Assembly (NCBI RefSeq): GCF_002210095.1
Contig: NZ_AQQR01000023.1
Location: 1-57,038 of the forward strand
Direction of reading: 5' to 3'
Length of the DNA stretch: 57,038 nt
Origin: Marinibacterium profundimaris
GTDB lineage: Bacteria > Pseudomonadota > Alphaproteobacteria > Rhodobacterales > Rhodobacteraceae
This document shows, one piece after another, positions 17,029 to 26,554 of the stretch; position 1 is the first letter of the stretch, and each line of letters opens with the position of its first letter. Made by a program: the position numbers and the translations under genes. The notes under the pieces are model-generated. The model was not told the origin of the DNA, did no database searches, and worked only from the letters and a program-made list of their open reading frames with translations.

Positions 17029-17413
17029 TGTAAGCCTCCTTCACGGCTTCTGCGTCGCGCTGGACGTTCTTCATCGTCCGCGTCGGTGCCAGGCTTGTAA
17101 GTTTGAGGTCGTTCAGTCCCTTGCTCATCATCGCATAGGCAACGATCGCCAGGATCACCCCGACGATCAGCGCCGACCAGCCGGCATCGAGCCCGGCTTC
17201 GGTCAGCGCCGCCACCAAGGCGGCGACCAGCGTGTTGAGCGTGACCATGACGACGATGGCGGCGCCGGCGATCATGCCGAGCGCAACGCCGGCGCGGTTC
17301 AGGTTCTCGCTCACCTCGGCGCGCGCCAGGTCGATCTCGTTGCGCAGGAGCGCACTGACGTTCTCCAGCGCATCGGCCACCAGGCTGCTTGCGCTTTTGG
17401 GTTGCTCGGTCAT
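17018..17413 (-). CDS. phage-holin-like (holin superfamily III) membrane protein
   Basis: The 131-residue protein has an N-terminal amphipathic segment (ALLRNEIDLARAEVSENLNR, about 21-40) and two adjacent transmembrane helices (about 42-70 and 78-98). This is the usual form of the phage_holin_3_6 family. These are normal cell proteins found with DUF3618 genes, not lysis holins: no endolysin or phage gene is nearby. It is flanked by genes overlapping by 4 bp upstream and 11 bp downstream, so the three are translationally coupled. Confidence 0.78.
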   Translation of the reverse strand: MTEQPKSASSLVADALENVSALLRNEIDLARAEVSENLNRAGVALGMIAGAAIVVMVTLNTLVAALVAALTEAGLDAGWSALIVGVILAIVAYAMMSKGLNDLKLTSLAPTRTMKNVQRDAEAVKEAYNDK

Positions 17414-18030
17414 GACAGGCCTCCCCGGGACGGATCCATGTTGGCGTTCGGCGCAACGGTGGTGCCCCCGGCGGTCGGTGTGGCCGGTGTGGGCGGCGTG
17501 GACGGTGCGGTCATTCCCCGGGTCGGGTCCATGTTCGAATTCGGCGCAACCGAGGTCCCGCCACCGGCCGCACTGGACGGTGCCGATGTGCTGTCGGTCC
17601 CGTGGCCGCGGCGCGAGGCGGTCGCGAAGCGGGACGCGGCGAAGCCGGTCAGGACGGCGCCACCCAGGAAGGCGATCGGATTGCGGCGGGCAAAGCCGTT
17701 CAGCTCGTGCATGATCTGGCCGAGGTCCTTGTCGCGCAGCGCGTCCGAGGCATCGGCAAGGCTCTCTGCCACCTGGCCAAAGGTCCGCTCCTGGGGCGAT
17801 CCGTTGCGCATTTCCTCTGCCGCCTTGCGCAGGCCCGATGCAACGTCCGAGACCTCTGCGGCCACGCTCGACTTGGCGGAATCGGCGCGCCGGGCGGCCT
17901 CTTCTCCCACGCTGTCGGCGGCGTCGCGGGCGGCATCCTTGGCACTCTCGGCAAGATCGGCCGCCTGTGCCCTGGCCTGGTCCGCCATGGGCTCGCGATT
18001 GCCGGGGTGATCAGGTGTTGGATTGGTCAT
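17410..18030 (-). CDS. LEA-like membrane protein with duplicated C-terminal tail
   Basis: The 206-residue protein is Ala-rich and amphipathic over about 1-115 (AADLAESAKDAARDAADSVG, like LEA or apolipophorin helices). A short hydrophobic stretch follows (RRNPIAFLGGAVLTGFAASR, about 114-133). The Pro/Thr-rich tail repeats a 17-residue motif, GGTSVAPNSNMDPTRGM and GGTTVAPNANMDPSRGG. The NPxAFLxGAxLxGF type of segment is common in DUF3618/YtxH-associated proteins. It is the first large gene of the operon, overlapping the holin-like gene by 4 bp. Membrane protection under stress is inferred. Confidence 0.75.
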   Translation of the reverse strand: MTNPTPDHPGNREPMADQARAQAADLAESAKDAARDAADSVGEEAARRADSAKSSVAAEVSDVASGLRKAAEEMRNGSPQERTFGQVAESLADASDALRDKDLGQIMHELNGFARRNPIAFLGGAVLTGFAASRFATASRRGHGTDSTSAPSSAAGGGTSVAPNSNMDPTRGMTAPSTPPTPATPTAGGTTVAPNANMDPSRGGLS

Positions 18031-18048
18031 GTGAAACTCTCCCCTTAC

Positions 18049-18117
18049 TCAGAAAACAAGGCCGAGGATCGCCAGAACGACGACGACGACCCCGATGATG
18101 TAGAAGACACTGTGCAT
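18049..18117 (-). CDS. 22-residue single-helix membrane peptide
   Basis: The ORF reads MHSVFYIIGVVVVVLAILGL plus VF and is entirely one hydrophobic helix. An AGAAGGA ribosome site lies about 7 bp upstream. Very similar 20-25-residue peptides (MNxxFYIIGVIVVVLxIL type) are common but usually unannotated in alphaproteobacteria. It is the first gene after the EcfG-type promoter at 18172-18197, 18 bp upstream of the LEA-like gene. Confidence 0.65.
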   Translation of the reverse strand: MHSVFYIIGVVVVVLAILGLVF

Positions 18118-18171
18118 TGCTCGGTCCTTCTGTGGCCTGACGCGCTAGCTTCGCGGTCGGTGTGAGCCCTG

Positions 18172-18197
18172 AACAAGGCTCCGGCCCGATATGTTCC
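18172..18197 (-). promoter_or_regulatory. EcfG-type promoter for the DUF3618 operon
   Basis: On the minus strand GGAAC (18197-18193), 17 bases, TGTT (18175-18172), 55 bp upstream of the 22-residue peptide gene. Confidence 0.7.
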
Positions 18198-18302
18198 AGG
18201 CAATTTCCGCCAAGACCCGACGCCGTGGTCGCACGCCCCGGGTTCCGTTTGCGCCGGGGGCGGCGGAACCCTGCCAGCCTTCAGACGGGTTCGACCCGAT
18301 CA

Positions 18303-18327
18303 GGAACGTTGCCGCGTCCGACCTGTT
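18303..18327 (+). promoter_or_regulatory. EcfG-type promoter for the SDR-GH13 operon
   Basis: GGAAC at 18303-18307, 16 bases, TGTT at 18324-18327, 26 bp upstream of the SDR start. With the box at 18172-18197 it forms a back-to-back pair driving divergent units. Confidence 0.7.
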
Positions 18328-18353
18328 GGGAGGGGAGGACAAGGAGAACCCTC

Positions 18354-19217
18354 ATGACAATGACGACTTACCCCGCACCCCCGTTCGACGAACAATCACA
18401 GGAACTACCCGGCAGCAGCGACCGCATGACCCCGCGTCCCGACCACGGCGAGGACAGTTACCGTGGGTCCGGCCGGCTGTCCGGCATGGCCGCGCTGATC
18501 ACCGGCGCAGACAGCGGCATCGGCCGCGCCATAGCCCTTGCCTATGCCCGCGAGGGTGCCGATGTCGCGATCTCCTATCTCTGCGAGGACGACGAGGCCG
18601 CGTGCACCCGCGATCTGGTCGAAGAGGCAGGTCAGCGCGCGCTGCTCCTGGGCGGCGACATCCAGTCGGCCGAGCATTGCCGCGACATCGTGAGCCGGGC
18701 CCACGAACACTTTGGGAGGCTGGACATCCTGGTCAACAATGCGGCCCACCAAATGCATTTCGACCGGTTCGAGGACATCCCCGACGAAGAATGGGACATG
18801 ACCTTCCGCACCAACATCCACGCGATGTTCTACCTGTCGAAGGCCGCCGTGCCGCTGATGGAGACAGGCGGTTCGATCATCAACACGGCCTCGGTGAATT
18901 CCGACATGCCGAACCCGGGGCTGCTGGCCTATGCCTGCACCAAGGGCGCGATCCAGAATTTCTCGGCCGGGCTGGCGCAATCTCTCGGGCCGCGCGGCAT
19001 CCGGGTAAACTGCGTCGCCCCGGGGCCGGTCTGGACACCGCTCATCCCGGCCACCCTGCCCGAGGAGTCCGTGGCCGATTTCGGCGCCAATTACCCCATG
19101 GGCCGCCCGGCCCAGCCCGCCGAGCTCGCCTCCGCCTACGTGATGCTGGCCGATCCCGCCTCGAGCTATACCTCCGGCGCGACCGTCGCCGTGACCGGCG
19201 GCAAACCGATCATCTGA
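18354..19217 (+). CDS. short-chain dehydrogenase (general-stress SDR, YghA-like)
   Basis: The 287-residue protein has an N-terminal extension (about 1-40) typical of the YghA/GsiB-neighbour SDR group. The Rossmann motif ITGADSGIGRA lies near 47-57, NNAAH near 127-131, and the catalytic Ser and Tyr-x-x-x-Lys are in NTASVNSD and YACTKGA. The end, SGATVAVTGGKPII, is the family's usual finish. It uses NAD(P)H on an unknown alcohol or aldehyde. AAGGAG lies 8 bp before the ATG; an open frame extends upstream through the promoter and is not the start. It heads an operon with two GH13 genes. Confidence 0.88.
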   Translation: MTMTTYPAPPFDEQSQELPGSSDRMTPRPDHGEDSYRGSGRLSGMAALITGADSGIGRAIALAYAREGADVAISYLCEDDEAACTRDLVEEAGQRALLLGGDIQSAEHCRDIVSRAHEHFGRLDILVNNAAHQMHFDRFEDIPDEEWDMTFRTNIHAMFYLSKAAVPLMETGGSIINTASVNSDMPNPGLLAYACTKGAIQNFSAGLAQSLGPRGIRVNCVAPGPVWTPLIPATLPEESVADFGANYPMGRPAQPAELASAYVMLADPASSYTSGATVAVTGGKPII

Positions 19218-19285
19218 GGATCTTAGACGGCGCGGAAGCTCCAGGTTCTCGCGCCGCCCGTCCATGGCCAAGGGAGCCCTGTCCG

Positions 19286-20977
19286 ATGTCACTGGCAAAG
19301 CGTGAGGCCGAACTCCTGCATGCCATTACCCACCGCGGCACTGTTCCGGACCCGCCGGAATGGTGGCGCGGCGCGGTGTTCTACGAGGTGTATACCCACT
19401 CCTTCAATGACACGACGGGTAACGGGATCGGCGATATTCCCGGGGTTATCGCCAGGCTCGACTACATCCGGGATCTGGGCGTCGACGGGCTATGGCTCAC
19501 GCCGTTCTATGCGTCGCCACAGGTCGACAACGGCTATGACATCAGCGACTTCCGTGCGGTCGATCCCGATTTCGGCACGATCGGGGATGTCCGGCGGCTG
19601 ATCGCAGAAGCCCATGATCGGGGGCTGAAGATCATGTTCGACTTCGTGCTCGGGCATACCTCGGACGCGCATCTCTGGTTCCGCGAAAGCGCATCATCCC
19701 GGGACAACGACCGGGCCGACTGGTATGTCTGGGCCGATCCCTCCCCGGATGGCCGGCCGCCGAACAACTGGATGAGCTCGTTCGGCGGCAGCGCCTGGCG
19801 ATGGGAGCCGCGGCGCGCGCAATATTGCTACCATCCCTTCCTCGATTGCCAGCCGGCGCTGAACCTTGCCAATCCCGAGGTGCTGGCCGCGATGGAGGAC
19901 AACCTGCGCTTCTGGCTGGACATGGGGCTCGACGGGTTTCGCCTGGATGCCGTGCAATGCCTGTCCTACGACACCGCCCTGCGATCGAACCCGCCTGCGC
20001 GCGAGGGCGACAATCCCTCGGTGGCCGGTGGGCCCAACAATCCCTTCAAGAGCCAGATCCACCTCTTCGACCGCGACATGACCGATGCCATCCCGATCCT
20101 GAACCGGATCCGCGCTGTCGCCGATGAATACGAGCCCCAGCGCGTCCTGATCGGAGAGCTCGCGGATGTCGACAGTTCGCGACTGGCCTCCAAGTACACC
20201 GTCGGCAATGACAGGCTGCACGTGGTCTATGATTTCGATCTCATCCACCGCGCCGACAACATACGCGACTGGACCGATATGCTGGCGTTGCGGTCGGAAT
20301 ACACCATGCCGGGAGCGGGTCTGAATGTGTTCACCAACCACGATTCCCCGCGTGCGGTGAGCAATCTTATGGCCGAAGCCTGCGATGCCGGCCGCGCGCC
20401 CGACGCCGCCAGGTTACTTCTGTTCCTGCAATGCACGCTGATGGGCGGCGCGATCCTGTTTCAGGGCGAGGAACTGGGGCTGGAACAGCCCGAAATTCCG
20501 AAGGAAGAGATCAAGGACCCCTGGGCGCTGGCGCTCTGGCCGGATTTCGAAGGCCGCGACGGGGTGCGCTGCCCCATACCTTGGGACCGCGATGCCCCGA
20601 ATTGCGGTTTCTCCGACGCGACGGCGCCATGGCACCGGGTGCCGGAGGCCCATGCCGCCGCTGCCGTCAATGTGCAGGAGGCCGACCCCGGCTCCGTGCT
20701 CGCCTACACCCGCCGCCTCCTGCGCTGGCGGCGCGACATGCCCCTGCTGAGAACCGCGTCCGAACGGGTGCTGCATGATATGCCCGAGCAGGTGATCGCA
20801 TATGAACGGGTCACCGAGGACGAGGTCTTGCTCTGCGCCGCCAATGTGGGACTGGACGAGGTGGACATCGCCCTGCCCCGGTCCAGTCTCTGTCCCGCAT
20901 TCACCCTGTCCGAAACGGCGCTCGAGAACGAGCGACTCACGCTCGGTCCGCTTGCCGCCATAGCCCTGACCAATTAG
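19286..20977 (+). CDS. GH13 alpha-glucosidase-type enzyme
   Basis: The 563-residue protein has the GH13 (beta/alpha)8 core. Catalytic residues read from motifs are Asp221 (GFRLDAV), Glu291 (IGELAD) and Asp353 (TNHDSPR). The substrate-side motif YEVYTHSFNDTTGNGIGDIPG lies near the start, and a small beta domain at the end. The family cleaves or transfers alpha-glucosyl residues; GH13_23-like alpha-glucosidase is likely, but substrate (maltose, sucrose, trehalose-like) cannot be read here. There is no signal peptide, so it is cytoplasmic. It lies 68 bp after the SDR and 11 bp before the second GH13. I chose the ATG where similarity to the family starts. Confidence 0.85.
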   Translation: MSLAKREAELLHAITHRGTVPDPPEWWRGAVFYEVYTHSFNDTTGNGIGDIPGVIARLDYIRDLGVDGLWLTPFYASPQVDNGYDISDFRAVDPDFGTIGDVRRLIAEAHDRGLKIMFDFVLGHTSDAHLWFRESASSRDNDRADWYVWADPSPDGRPPNNWMSSFGGSAWRWEPRRAQYCYHPFLDCQPALNLANPEVLAAMEDNLRFWLDMGLDGFRLDAVQCLSYDTALRSNPPAREGDNPSVAGGPNNPFKSQIHLFDRDMTDAIPILNRIRAVADEYEPQRVLIGELADVDSSRLASKYTVGNDRLHVVYDFDLIHRADNIRDWTDMLALRSEYTMPGAGLNVFTNHDSPRAVSNLMAEACDAGRAPDAARLLLFLQCTLMGGAILFQGEELGLEQPEIPKEEIKDPWALALWPDFEGRDGVRCPIPWDRDAPNCGFSDATAPWHRVPEAHAAAAVNVQEADPGSVLAYTRRLLRWRRDMPLLRTASERVLHDMPEQVIAYERVTEDEVLLCAANVGLDEVDIALPRSSLCPAFTLSETALENERLTLGPLAAIALTN

Positions 20978-20988
20978 GAGGATCTGCC

Positions 20989-22680
20989 ATGACCGATGTC
21001 ACCACCGCGCCCCGCCCTGCCCCCGACGCCGCTCCGGAACCCACGGAACGCTGGTGGCATCGCGCCACCGGCTATCAGGTCTACCCACGCAGCTTCGCCG
21101 ACAGCGACGGCGACGGAATGGGCGACATACCCGGCATCATCTCGCGCCTGGGGCATCTGTCGGATCTCGGCATCGGCTTCATCTGGCTGTCGCCGGTCTA
21201 TGCCTCGCCAATGATCGACAACGGCTACGATATATCGGACTACCGCGACATCGCGCCGGAATTCGGCACGCTCGATGACATGGACCAACTGATCGCCAGC
21301 GCGCGTGAACGCGGTATCGGAATCGTCATGGATCTCGTGGTCAACCATTCGTCCGCGCTCCACGACTGGTTCAAGGCGGCCCGCGCTTCGCGCGACTGCC
21401 CAGAGCACGGCTACTACATCTGGCGCGACCCGGCGGCGGACGGCGGCCCGCCCGACGACGCCCGCGCCGCCTTCGGCGGTCCGGCCTGGACCTTCGTTCC
21501 CGAAGTCGGGCAGTACTATTTCCACTATTTCAGCCCGGCCCAGCCCGATCTGAACTGGCAGAACCGGGCCCTGCGGGCCGAGATCTACGAGATGATGCGC
21601 TGGTGGCTCGACCGCGGCATCGCCGGTTTCCGGATGGATGTCATCAGTCTGATCGGCAAGGACGTCGATGCGCGGATATACGAGGAAGGTCCCGATCTGC
21701 ACCGTTTCCTGCAGGAGATGCACCGCGAGGTCCTGTCGGGGCGCGACGTGCTGACCATCGGTGAAAGCTGGTCGGTCTCGACCGAAACCGGGCTGCTCTA
21801 TTGCGGCCGCGACCGGGACGAACTCGATATGGTGTTCGAGTTCAGCCACATCCGCGAGGGCTGGCATCCAGAGCTGGGCAAGTTCGCGCCGAAGCCCTTC
21901 GACCTGGTGGCCTTCAAGCGGGCGCTCTTCGCCTGGCAGGATCTGACCTCCGAAGACGGCTGGCACGCGCTCTTCCTGTCCAATCACGACCTGCCCCGGC
22001 AGGTTTCGTTCTACGCCGATGACGGCGCGCATCGTTGCGTCGCGGCCAAGACGCTGGCCACGGTCCTGCACCTGCTCAAGGGCACGCCTTTTGTCTATCA
22101 GGGCGAGGAGATCGGCATGACCAATGCGCGCTTCGAGCGCATCGACCAGTACCGCGACCTGGAAACGCTGAACCATTTCGAAGAACAGATCGCGCAAGGG
22201 GTCGAGCCCGAGGTCTTCCTCGCCGGTGCCAACCGCAACAGCCGCGATCATTCCCGCACTCCGATGCAGTGGAGCGCGGCGCCGCAAGGCGGGTTCACCA
22301 CCGGCACGCCCTGGATCGAGACCAATCCGAATTTCACCGAGATCAATGTCGAGGCCGATCTAGCGCATCCGGAAAGCATCTTCGCGCATTATCGTCGGCT
22401 GATCAGGCTGCGACAGGAGAACGAAATTGTGGCCTTCGGCCAAACCACGCAGCTCATGCCCGACGATCCCGAGATCCTCGCATTCGAACGCCGGCTGGGC
22501 GGCGACAGGATCGTCGTCTTCGCCAACTTCTCCGACCGGGTGCAGACGCGCGCCCTGCCCGCAGAGCTGACAGGCCCGGTGCACTGCCTGGCCTGGACCC
22601 ACGCCGAACGCGAAGCTCTGGCGGGCGATCTGGTGCTTGCCCCGTTCGAAAGCATCGCCTGCCGACCTGCCGCGGCCTGA
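20989..22680 (+). CDS. GH13 oligo-1,6-glucosidase / alpha-glucosidase-type enzyme
   Basis: The 563-residue GH13 enzyme has Asp217 (GFRMDVI), Glu259 (TIGESWS) and Asp334 (SNHDLPR) as catalytic residues. The opening TGYQVYPRSFADSDGDGMGD and HSRTPMQWS in the C-terminal part are typical of the GH13_31-like group, which hydrolyses short alpha-glucans, isomaltose or trehalose-6-phosphate. It is cytoplasmic. AGGAGG precedes the ATG. Its stop lies inside a strong bidirectional hairpin (22666-22690). A role in remobilising glucans or compatible solutes after stress fits the context but is inferred. Confidence 0.87.
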   Translation: MTDVTTAPRPAPDAAPEPTERWWHRATGYQVYPRSFADSDGDGMGDIPGIISRLGHLSDLGIGFIWLSPVYASPMIDNGYDISDYRDIAPEFGTLDDMDQLIASARERGIGIVMDLVVNHSSALHDWFKAARASRDCPEHGYYIWRDPAADGGPPDDARAAFGGPAWTFVPEVGQYYFHYFSPAQPDLNWQNRALRAEIYEMMRWWLDRGIAGFRMDVISLIGKDVDARIYEEGPDLHRFLQEMHREVLSGRDVLTIGESWSVSTETGLLYCGRDRDELDMVFEFSHIREGWHPELGKFAPKPFDLVAFKRALFAWQDLTSEDGWHALFLSNHDLPRQVSFYADDGAHRCVAAKTLATVLHLLKGTPFVYQGEEIGMTNARFERIDQYRDLETLNHFEEQIAQGVEPEVFLAGANRNSRDHSRTPMQWSAAPQGGFTTGTPWIETNPNFTEINVEADLAHPESIFAHYRRLIRLRQENEIVAFGQTTQLMPDDPEILAFERRLGGDRIVVFANFSDRVQTRALPAELTGPVHCLAWTHAEREALAGDLVLAPFESIACRPAAA

Positions 22681-22690
22681 CCGCGGCAGG
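22666..22690. terminator. bidirectional hairpin between convergent units
   Basis: The 10-base arms CCTGCCGCGG and CCGCGGCAGG match perfectly around a 5-base loop that includes the GH13 stop codon. It separates the rightward SDR-GH13 operon from the leftward operon ending with the DUF421 gene. There is no T-run. Confidence 0.6.
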
Positions 22691-22707
22691 AGGGGGGCGG
22701 CCCGGTT

Positions 22708-23247
22708 TCAGCCGGGCACACCGGCCACGCCGCACAGAGCGGTCGTTTCGGTCCGCGGATCGTCCGTTCTGGGCAGGACGCTCATCGTCGCGTCGGTTTC
22801 CAGGATCACCCAGCGGACCTGATCCAGCGCCGTGAATCCGTTCTCGCGCACCGCCGCCAGCACTTCGGCCGTGCTGACCCTTTCGCGCCGCAGGCTCTCG
22901 TGCAGGAATTCGCCGTCCTGCACCAGCAGCGCCGGCTCGGCCTTCACCAGCCGGCCGGTCGGCGGATACCAGACGATCATTTTCGTCACCATCCATTGCA
23001 GCCCCAGCAGCAGACCCACTGCCAGAAAGACCTCGAGGATGGTCACATCCTTCAGCACGATGCCCGAGGCCGTGATCGAGCCCATGGCCACGGTCACCAC
23101 CCAGTCGAAATTGTTCATCTGCGAGGTCGATCGCTTGCCGGCCAGCCGGATGGCACAGATGATGCCCAGATAGATGATGGGCGCGGAAATGGCGACACGG
23201 AGAAGCTCCGTGCCGCCGTCGAAGAAGATCGGTTCACCGAAGATCAT
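22708..23247 (-). CDS. DUF421 / YetF-like membrane protein
   Basis: The 179-residue protein has three N-terminal hydrophobic helices (about 16-90; LRVAISAPIIYLGIICAIRL, then FDWVVTVAMGSITASGIV) and a cytoplasmic YetF-type domain (KAEPALLVQDGEFLHESLRRERVS). YetF-like proteins are linked to spore or stress physiology and their activity is unknown. It starts 51 bp after the katE stop in the same direction, so it may be the last gene of the long leftward unit from 32.5 kb. Confidence 0.85.
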   Translation of the reverse strand: MIFGEPIFFDGGTELLRVAISAPIIYLGIICAIRLAGKRSTSQMNNFDWVVTVAMGSITASGIVLKDVTILEVFLAVGLLLGLQWMVTKMIVWYPPTGRLVKAEPALLVQDGEFLHESLRRERVSTAEVLAAVRENGFTALDQVRWVILETDATMSVLPRTDDPRTETTALCGVAGVPG

Positions 23248-23298
23248 GTCACCGGTGATCCCGAAGTCCGTGATACGGTTTCATCCAGCCTTCTCCTC

Positions 23299-25368
23299 TC
23301 AGTTCGTGTTGACGGGCGCGCGGTCCCAGAACCGCAGCGCGCGGCAGGTTTCGATGAAGGCTTCCGCATCGGCCTTATCCGACAGCATCACCACGCCGTC
23401 GTCCAGCTTCCCGGCAATGCCCACCGTCTCGAAGAGCGGCTGCACGGCCTCGGTATGGGCGATGAACTTGGCATGGGCGAAAGCGTCGCTGACGAAATCC
23501 TGCGCGGTCTTGTCCTCGCTCAGCGTCTTGCCCGCCTTGTCGTCGAGGATGATCGCCACGGCATCGTAGAGCACCGACGGGCCGCCATCGATCTTCTGCT
23601 GCGCCTCCAGCCGCTCGCCATCCGAAAGCTCGGCTCCGGCGACATGGGGCGCCACGATCTCGACCATCGCGCCTTCGGCCTTCGCCGCCTCCATCATCGC
23701 ATTGACAAGATCGGCATCCGAGCCGTCGGCCACGAAAAGCCCCAGCTTGCGCCCCCTGAAGCTGCCCGGCGCGTTGCGGACGATGCTCAATGCGGGGGAC
23801 TCCGGCAGATCGGTCACCGGCGCCTTCGCCGGCTCGGCCTTGTCGGGCATCTCGGGCAGACCGATCCCTTCCGCGACCGCCTCGGCCAGCCCTTCGTCGA
23901 TCAGGCGCAGGTGCCCGACCATGCGTTCGCGGATGTCCATCCGCCCGACTTTCGACAGCTCGAAGGTCAGCGCGTCGGCCATGTGCTTCTGCTCCACCGG
24001 CGCCTGGCTGATGTAGAACTGCCGCGCCTGGCTGTAGTGATCGGCAAAGCTCTCGGGCCGGATCCGTCCCTTGTTTCCCTCCATCGGCTCGGGGTAGCTC
24101 CGGAAACCCTGCGCAGGGTTCTCGCGGGGGCCGCCGTCTTCGCCCCAGCTGTTGGGCTCGTAATTGGCGCGGCCCTTGGGATTGTGCATCGCCATGTGGC
24201 CGTCCTGCTGGAAGTGATGGAACGGACAGCGCGGCGCGTTGATCGGGATATGGGTGAAGTTCGGTCCGCCCAGGCGCTTGGTCTGGGTGTCGAGATACGA
24301 AAAATTCCGCCCCTGCAGCAGCGGATCGTTGGTGAAATCGATCCCCGGCACGATGTTCTGGGTGCAAAAGGCGACCTGCTCGGTCTCGGCAAAGAAGTTG
24401 TCGACGTTGTTGTCGAGAACCATGCGGCCGATGATCCGGATCGGCACCTCTTCCTCGGGGATGAGCTTTGTCGCATCGAGCACGTCGAAGGCGAAGCTGT
24501 CGGCGAACTCCTGGTCGAAGACCTGCACGCCCAGCTCCCATTCGGGATAATCGCCGCTGTCGATCGCCGCCCAGAGATCGCGGCGGTGGAAATCGGGATC
24601 TGCGCCGTTGATCTTGAGCGCCTCGTTCCAGACCACCGACTGCATCCCGAGCTTCGGTTTCCAGTGGAATTTCACGAAGGTCGATGCGCCGTCTGCATTG
24701 ACCAGCCGGAAGGTATGCACGCCGAAGCCTTCCATCATCCGGAACGAGCGCGGGATCGCCCGGTCGGACATGATCCACATGATCATGTGCATCGATTCCG
24801 GCGTGAGCGAGGCGAAGTCCCAGAAGTTGTCATGCGCCGTCTGGGCCTGGGGAAAGGCGCGGTCGGGGGCGGGCTTGGCGGCGTGGATCAGGTCGGGGAA
24901 CTTGATCGCATCCTGGATGAAGAAGACCGGAATGTTGTTGCCGACCAGGTCCCAGTTGCCCTGCTGGGTATAGAATTTGACCGCAAAGCCGCGCACATCG
25001 CGCGCCAGATCCGGCGAGCCCTCGTTGCCCGCCACGGTCGAGAAGCGGACAAAGACGGGCGTCTTCTTGCCCTTGCGCTGGAAGAGATCTGCGGCCGTAA
25101 GTTCCGGAATGGAGTCGATCACCTCGAAATACCCATGGGCGCCATAGCCCCGGGCATGAACCACCCGCTCGGGGATGCGTTCGTGGTCGAAATGGAAGAT
25201 CTTCTCGCGCATCACGTGATCTTCCAGCAGCACGGGCCCACGCGGCCCGGCCTTCAGCGAATTCTGGTCGTCCGCGATGGGCGCGCCCTGCGCCGTGGTC
25301 ATGGTCTGCTCGGTGTCGTCCGTGGTCTGGTGGGTCTCGCCACCGTTGCTCCTGGTCTGGTCCGTCAT
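23299..25368 (-). CDS. katE: large-subunit (clade 2) catalase HPII
   Basis: The 689-residue haem catalase converts H2O2 to water and oxygen. Catalytic His71 lies in [12 protein letters not shown]; the conserved VRFSTVAG, the Asn segment [20 protein letters not shown] and the haem-ligand region [12 protein letters not shown] are all present. The C-terminal 150 residues form the DJ-1/PfpI-like domain that marks clade 2 enzymes ([20 protein letters not shown]). The start is set by GAAGGTGAC before ATG 25368; open sequence upstream belongs to another frame. It lies 43 bp behind the GT2 gene of the glycan operon, so it may share its transcript. RpoS or EcfG control of katE is usual. Confidence 0.93.
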   Translation of the reverse strand: MTDQTRSNGGETHQTTDDTEQTMTTAQGAPIADDQNSLKAGPRGPVLLEDHVMREKIFHFDHERIPERVVHARGYGAHGYFEVIDSIPELTAADLFQRKGKKTPVFVRFSTVAGNEGSPDLARDVRGFAVKFYTQQGNWDLVGNNIPVFFIQDAIKFPDLIHAAKPAPDRAFPQAQTAHDNFWDFASLTPESMHMIMWIMSDRAIPRSFRMMEGFGVHTFRLVNADGASTFVKFHWKPKLGMQSVVWNEALKINGADPDFHRRDLWAAIDSGDYPEWELGVQVFDQEFADSFAFDVLDATKLIPEEEVPIRIIGRMVLDNNVDNFFAETEQVAFCTQNIVPGIDFTNDPLLQGRNFSYLDTQTKRLGGPNFTHIPINAPRCPFHHFQQDGHMAMHNPKGRANYEPNSWGEDGGPRENPAQGFRSYPEPMEGNKGRIRPESFADHYSQARQFYISQAPVEQKHMADALTFELSKVGRMDIRERMVGHLRLIDEGLAEAVAEGIGLPEMPDKAEPAKAPVTDLPESPALSIVRNAPGSFRGRKLGLFVADGSDADLVNAMMEAAKAEGAMVEIVAPHVAGAELSDGERLEAQQKIDGGPSVLYDAVAIILDDKAGKTLSEDKTAQDFVSDAFAHAKFIAHTEAVQPLFETVGIAGKLDDGVVMLSDKADAEAFIETCRALRFWDRAPVNTN

Positions 25369-25411
25369 TTTGTCACCTTCTCGACTGGATGGGAGGTTGG
25401 AGGCCCCTGCC

Positions 25412-26554
25412 TCATTCGGCCGCCGGCAGGCGGGCATCGGGCAGGGAGGTTGCATGCGGGGCCGCACGGGATGGCAGGCTGCCCAGCATCTTCGACAGGG
25501 CCTTCGGCCGTTTCGCCGCGGACATGGCCGCCAGCGCGGTGTTGACGCGGCGCAATCGGGTCAGCTCCGGCGGCAGATCGCAGGGCCGCAGCCGCTGGCC
25601 CGGCGCGACCGGAGCGCCAAAGCGGAACGGTTCGCCGCGCCGCAGCGCCCTGTCGGCGCGCTGCATCAGGCAGGTGGCGCGGGATATGCTCTCATCGACC
25701 GGCGACGCAGGATCGGCCAGCACGCGCGCCAGGGCATCGGCCATGCCGCCCACCGCGCGGCCCTGCAGCCGGCACGACGCGGTCACGCTCACATCCGGCG
25801 CAAAGACCACCGGGCGCCCGGCCATGCGCAGCCTCAGCACGATGTCGCGATCCTCGCCGCAGGTCATGTCGGCAAATCCGCTGATGGCCTCGAACGCCGC
25901 GCGCCGGAACGCAAGGCTCGCGCCCGGTGCCTGCCCGTGATGCGGCCAGGGATTGAACGGATCCGGGCTGATCAGGCTTTCGAATTCCAGCGAGGCGCGC
26001 AGATACTCGTATTCCGCCGCAGACCGCTCAGGGCAGAACTGCGGGAGCCTGTCGAACTCCTCGGCATCGGGGATGACATGGCCACAGACCGCCTCGGCCC
26101 GGCGCAGATGCGCGAGGCTGTTGGCGACCCAGTCTCCAGAGACCACACAATCGGCATCCGTGGTCAGCAGGCTGCACGCCTCCGGCATGACCCCCGCCAC
26201 CGCGCCCATGCCGAAGTTGCGCGCCAGGGCGGCATTGCCACGGCCGCCGAATTCCACCTCGAGCACGCAGAGCGGCAGCGCCATTGCGCGCGCGGTCTCG
26301 AGCGCGACCGCCGCCGTCGCATCCCGGCAGTCATTCGCAACAACGATGACGCCAAAGCGCTCGGAGGGCGCCTGCCTCGCCAGCGCGCGCAGGCAGCGCG
26401 CGATCCGGCGCTCCTCGTTCAGCGCCGGGATCACCACGGCGGCGGTTGCACCCGAAGTGGCGCCGGAAACAGTGACGCGCCGCAGCCTGGTCGGACGCGG
26501 CATGGTCAAGCAGAGGATGGCCAGCGCGGCCTTGTCGAGCGTCGGGAACGTCAT
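25412..26554 (-). CDS. family 2 glycosyltransferase
   Basis: The 380-residue protein has a GT-A fold: nucleotide-sugar entry [18 protein letters not shown] (about 38-55), DxD-like metal site in [12 protein letters not shown], and an acceptor-side motif [18 protein letters not shown] with the ED pair. No transmembrane helices are evident, so it is cytoplasmic or peripheral. It overlaps the methyltransferase upstream by 4 bp and is the seventh coupled gene. The sugar is unknown. A GT2 following PIG-L and a NodS-like methyltransferase is a recurring set in alphaproteobacteria and pseudomonads. Confidence 0.85.
   Translation of the reverse strand: MTFPTLDKAALAILCLTMPRPTRLRRVTVSGATSGATAAVVIPALNEERRIARCLRALARQAPSERFGVIVVANDCRDATAAVALETARAMALPLCVLEVEFGGRGNAALARNFGMGAVAGVMPEACSLLTTDADCVVSGDWVANSLAHLRRAEAVCGHVIPDAEEFDRLPQFCPERSAAEYEYLRASLEFESLISPDPFNPWPHHGQAPGASLAFRRAAFEAISGFADMTCGEDRDIVLRLRMAGRPVVFAPDVSVTASCRLQGRAVGGMADALARVLADPASPVDESISRATCLMQRADRALRRGEPFRFGAPVAPGQRLRPCDLPPELTRLRRVNTALAAMSAAKRPKALSKMLGSLPSRAAPHATSLPDARLPAAE

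Noticed and set aside
17018-17413. prophage lysis holin
   Set aside because: The protein is holin-like in shape, but no phage structural, lysin or integrase gene is near it, and its coupling to DUF3618 is the usual cellular context.
22900-25545. 881-codon open frame on the plus strand
   Set aside because: It is antisense to katE and DUF421, both with full catalytic or family motifs. Its His/Arg/Asp-rich composition is typical of a shadow frame.
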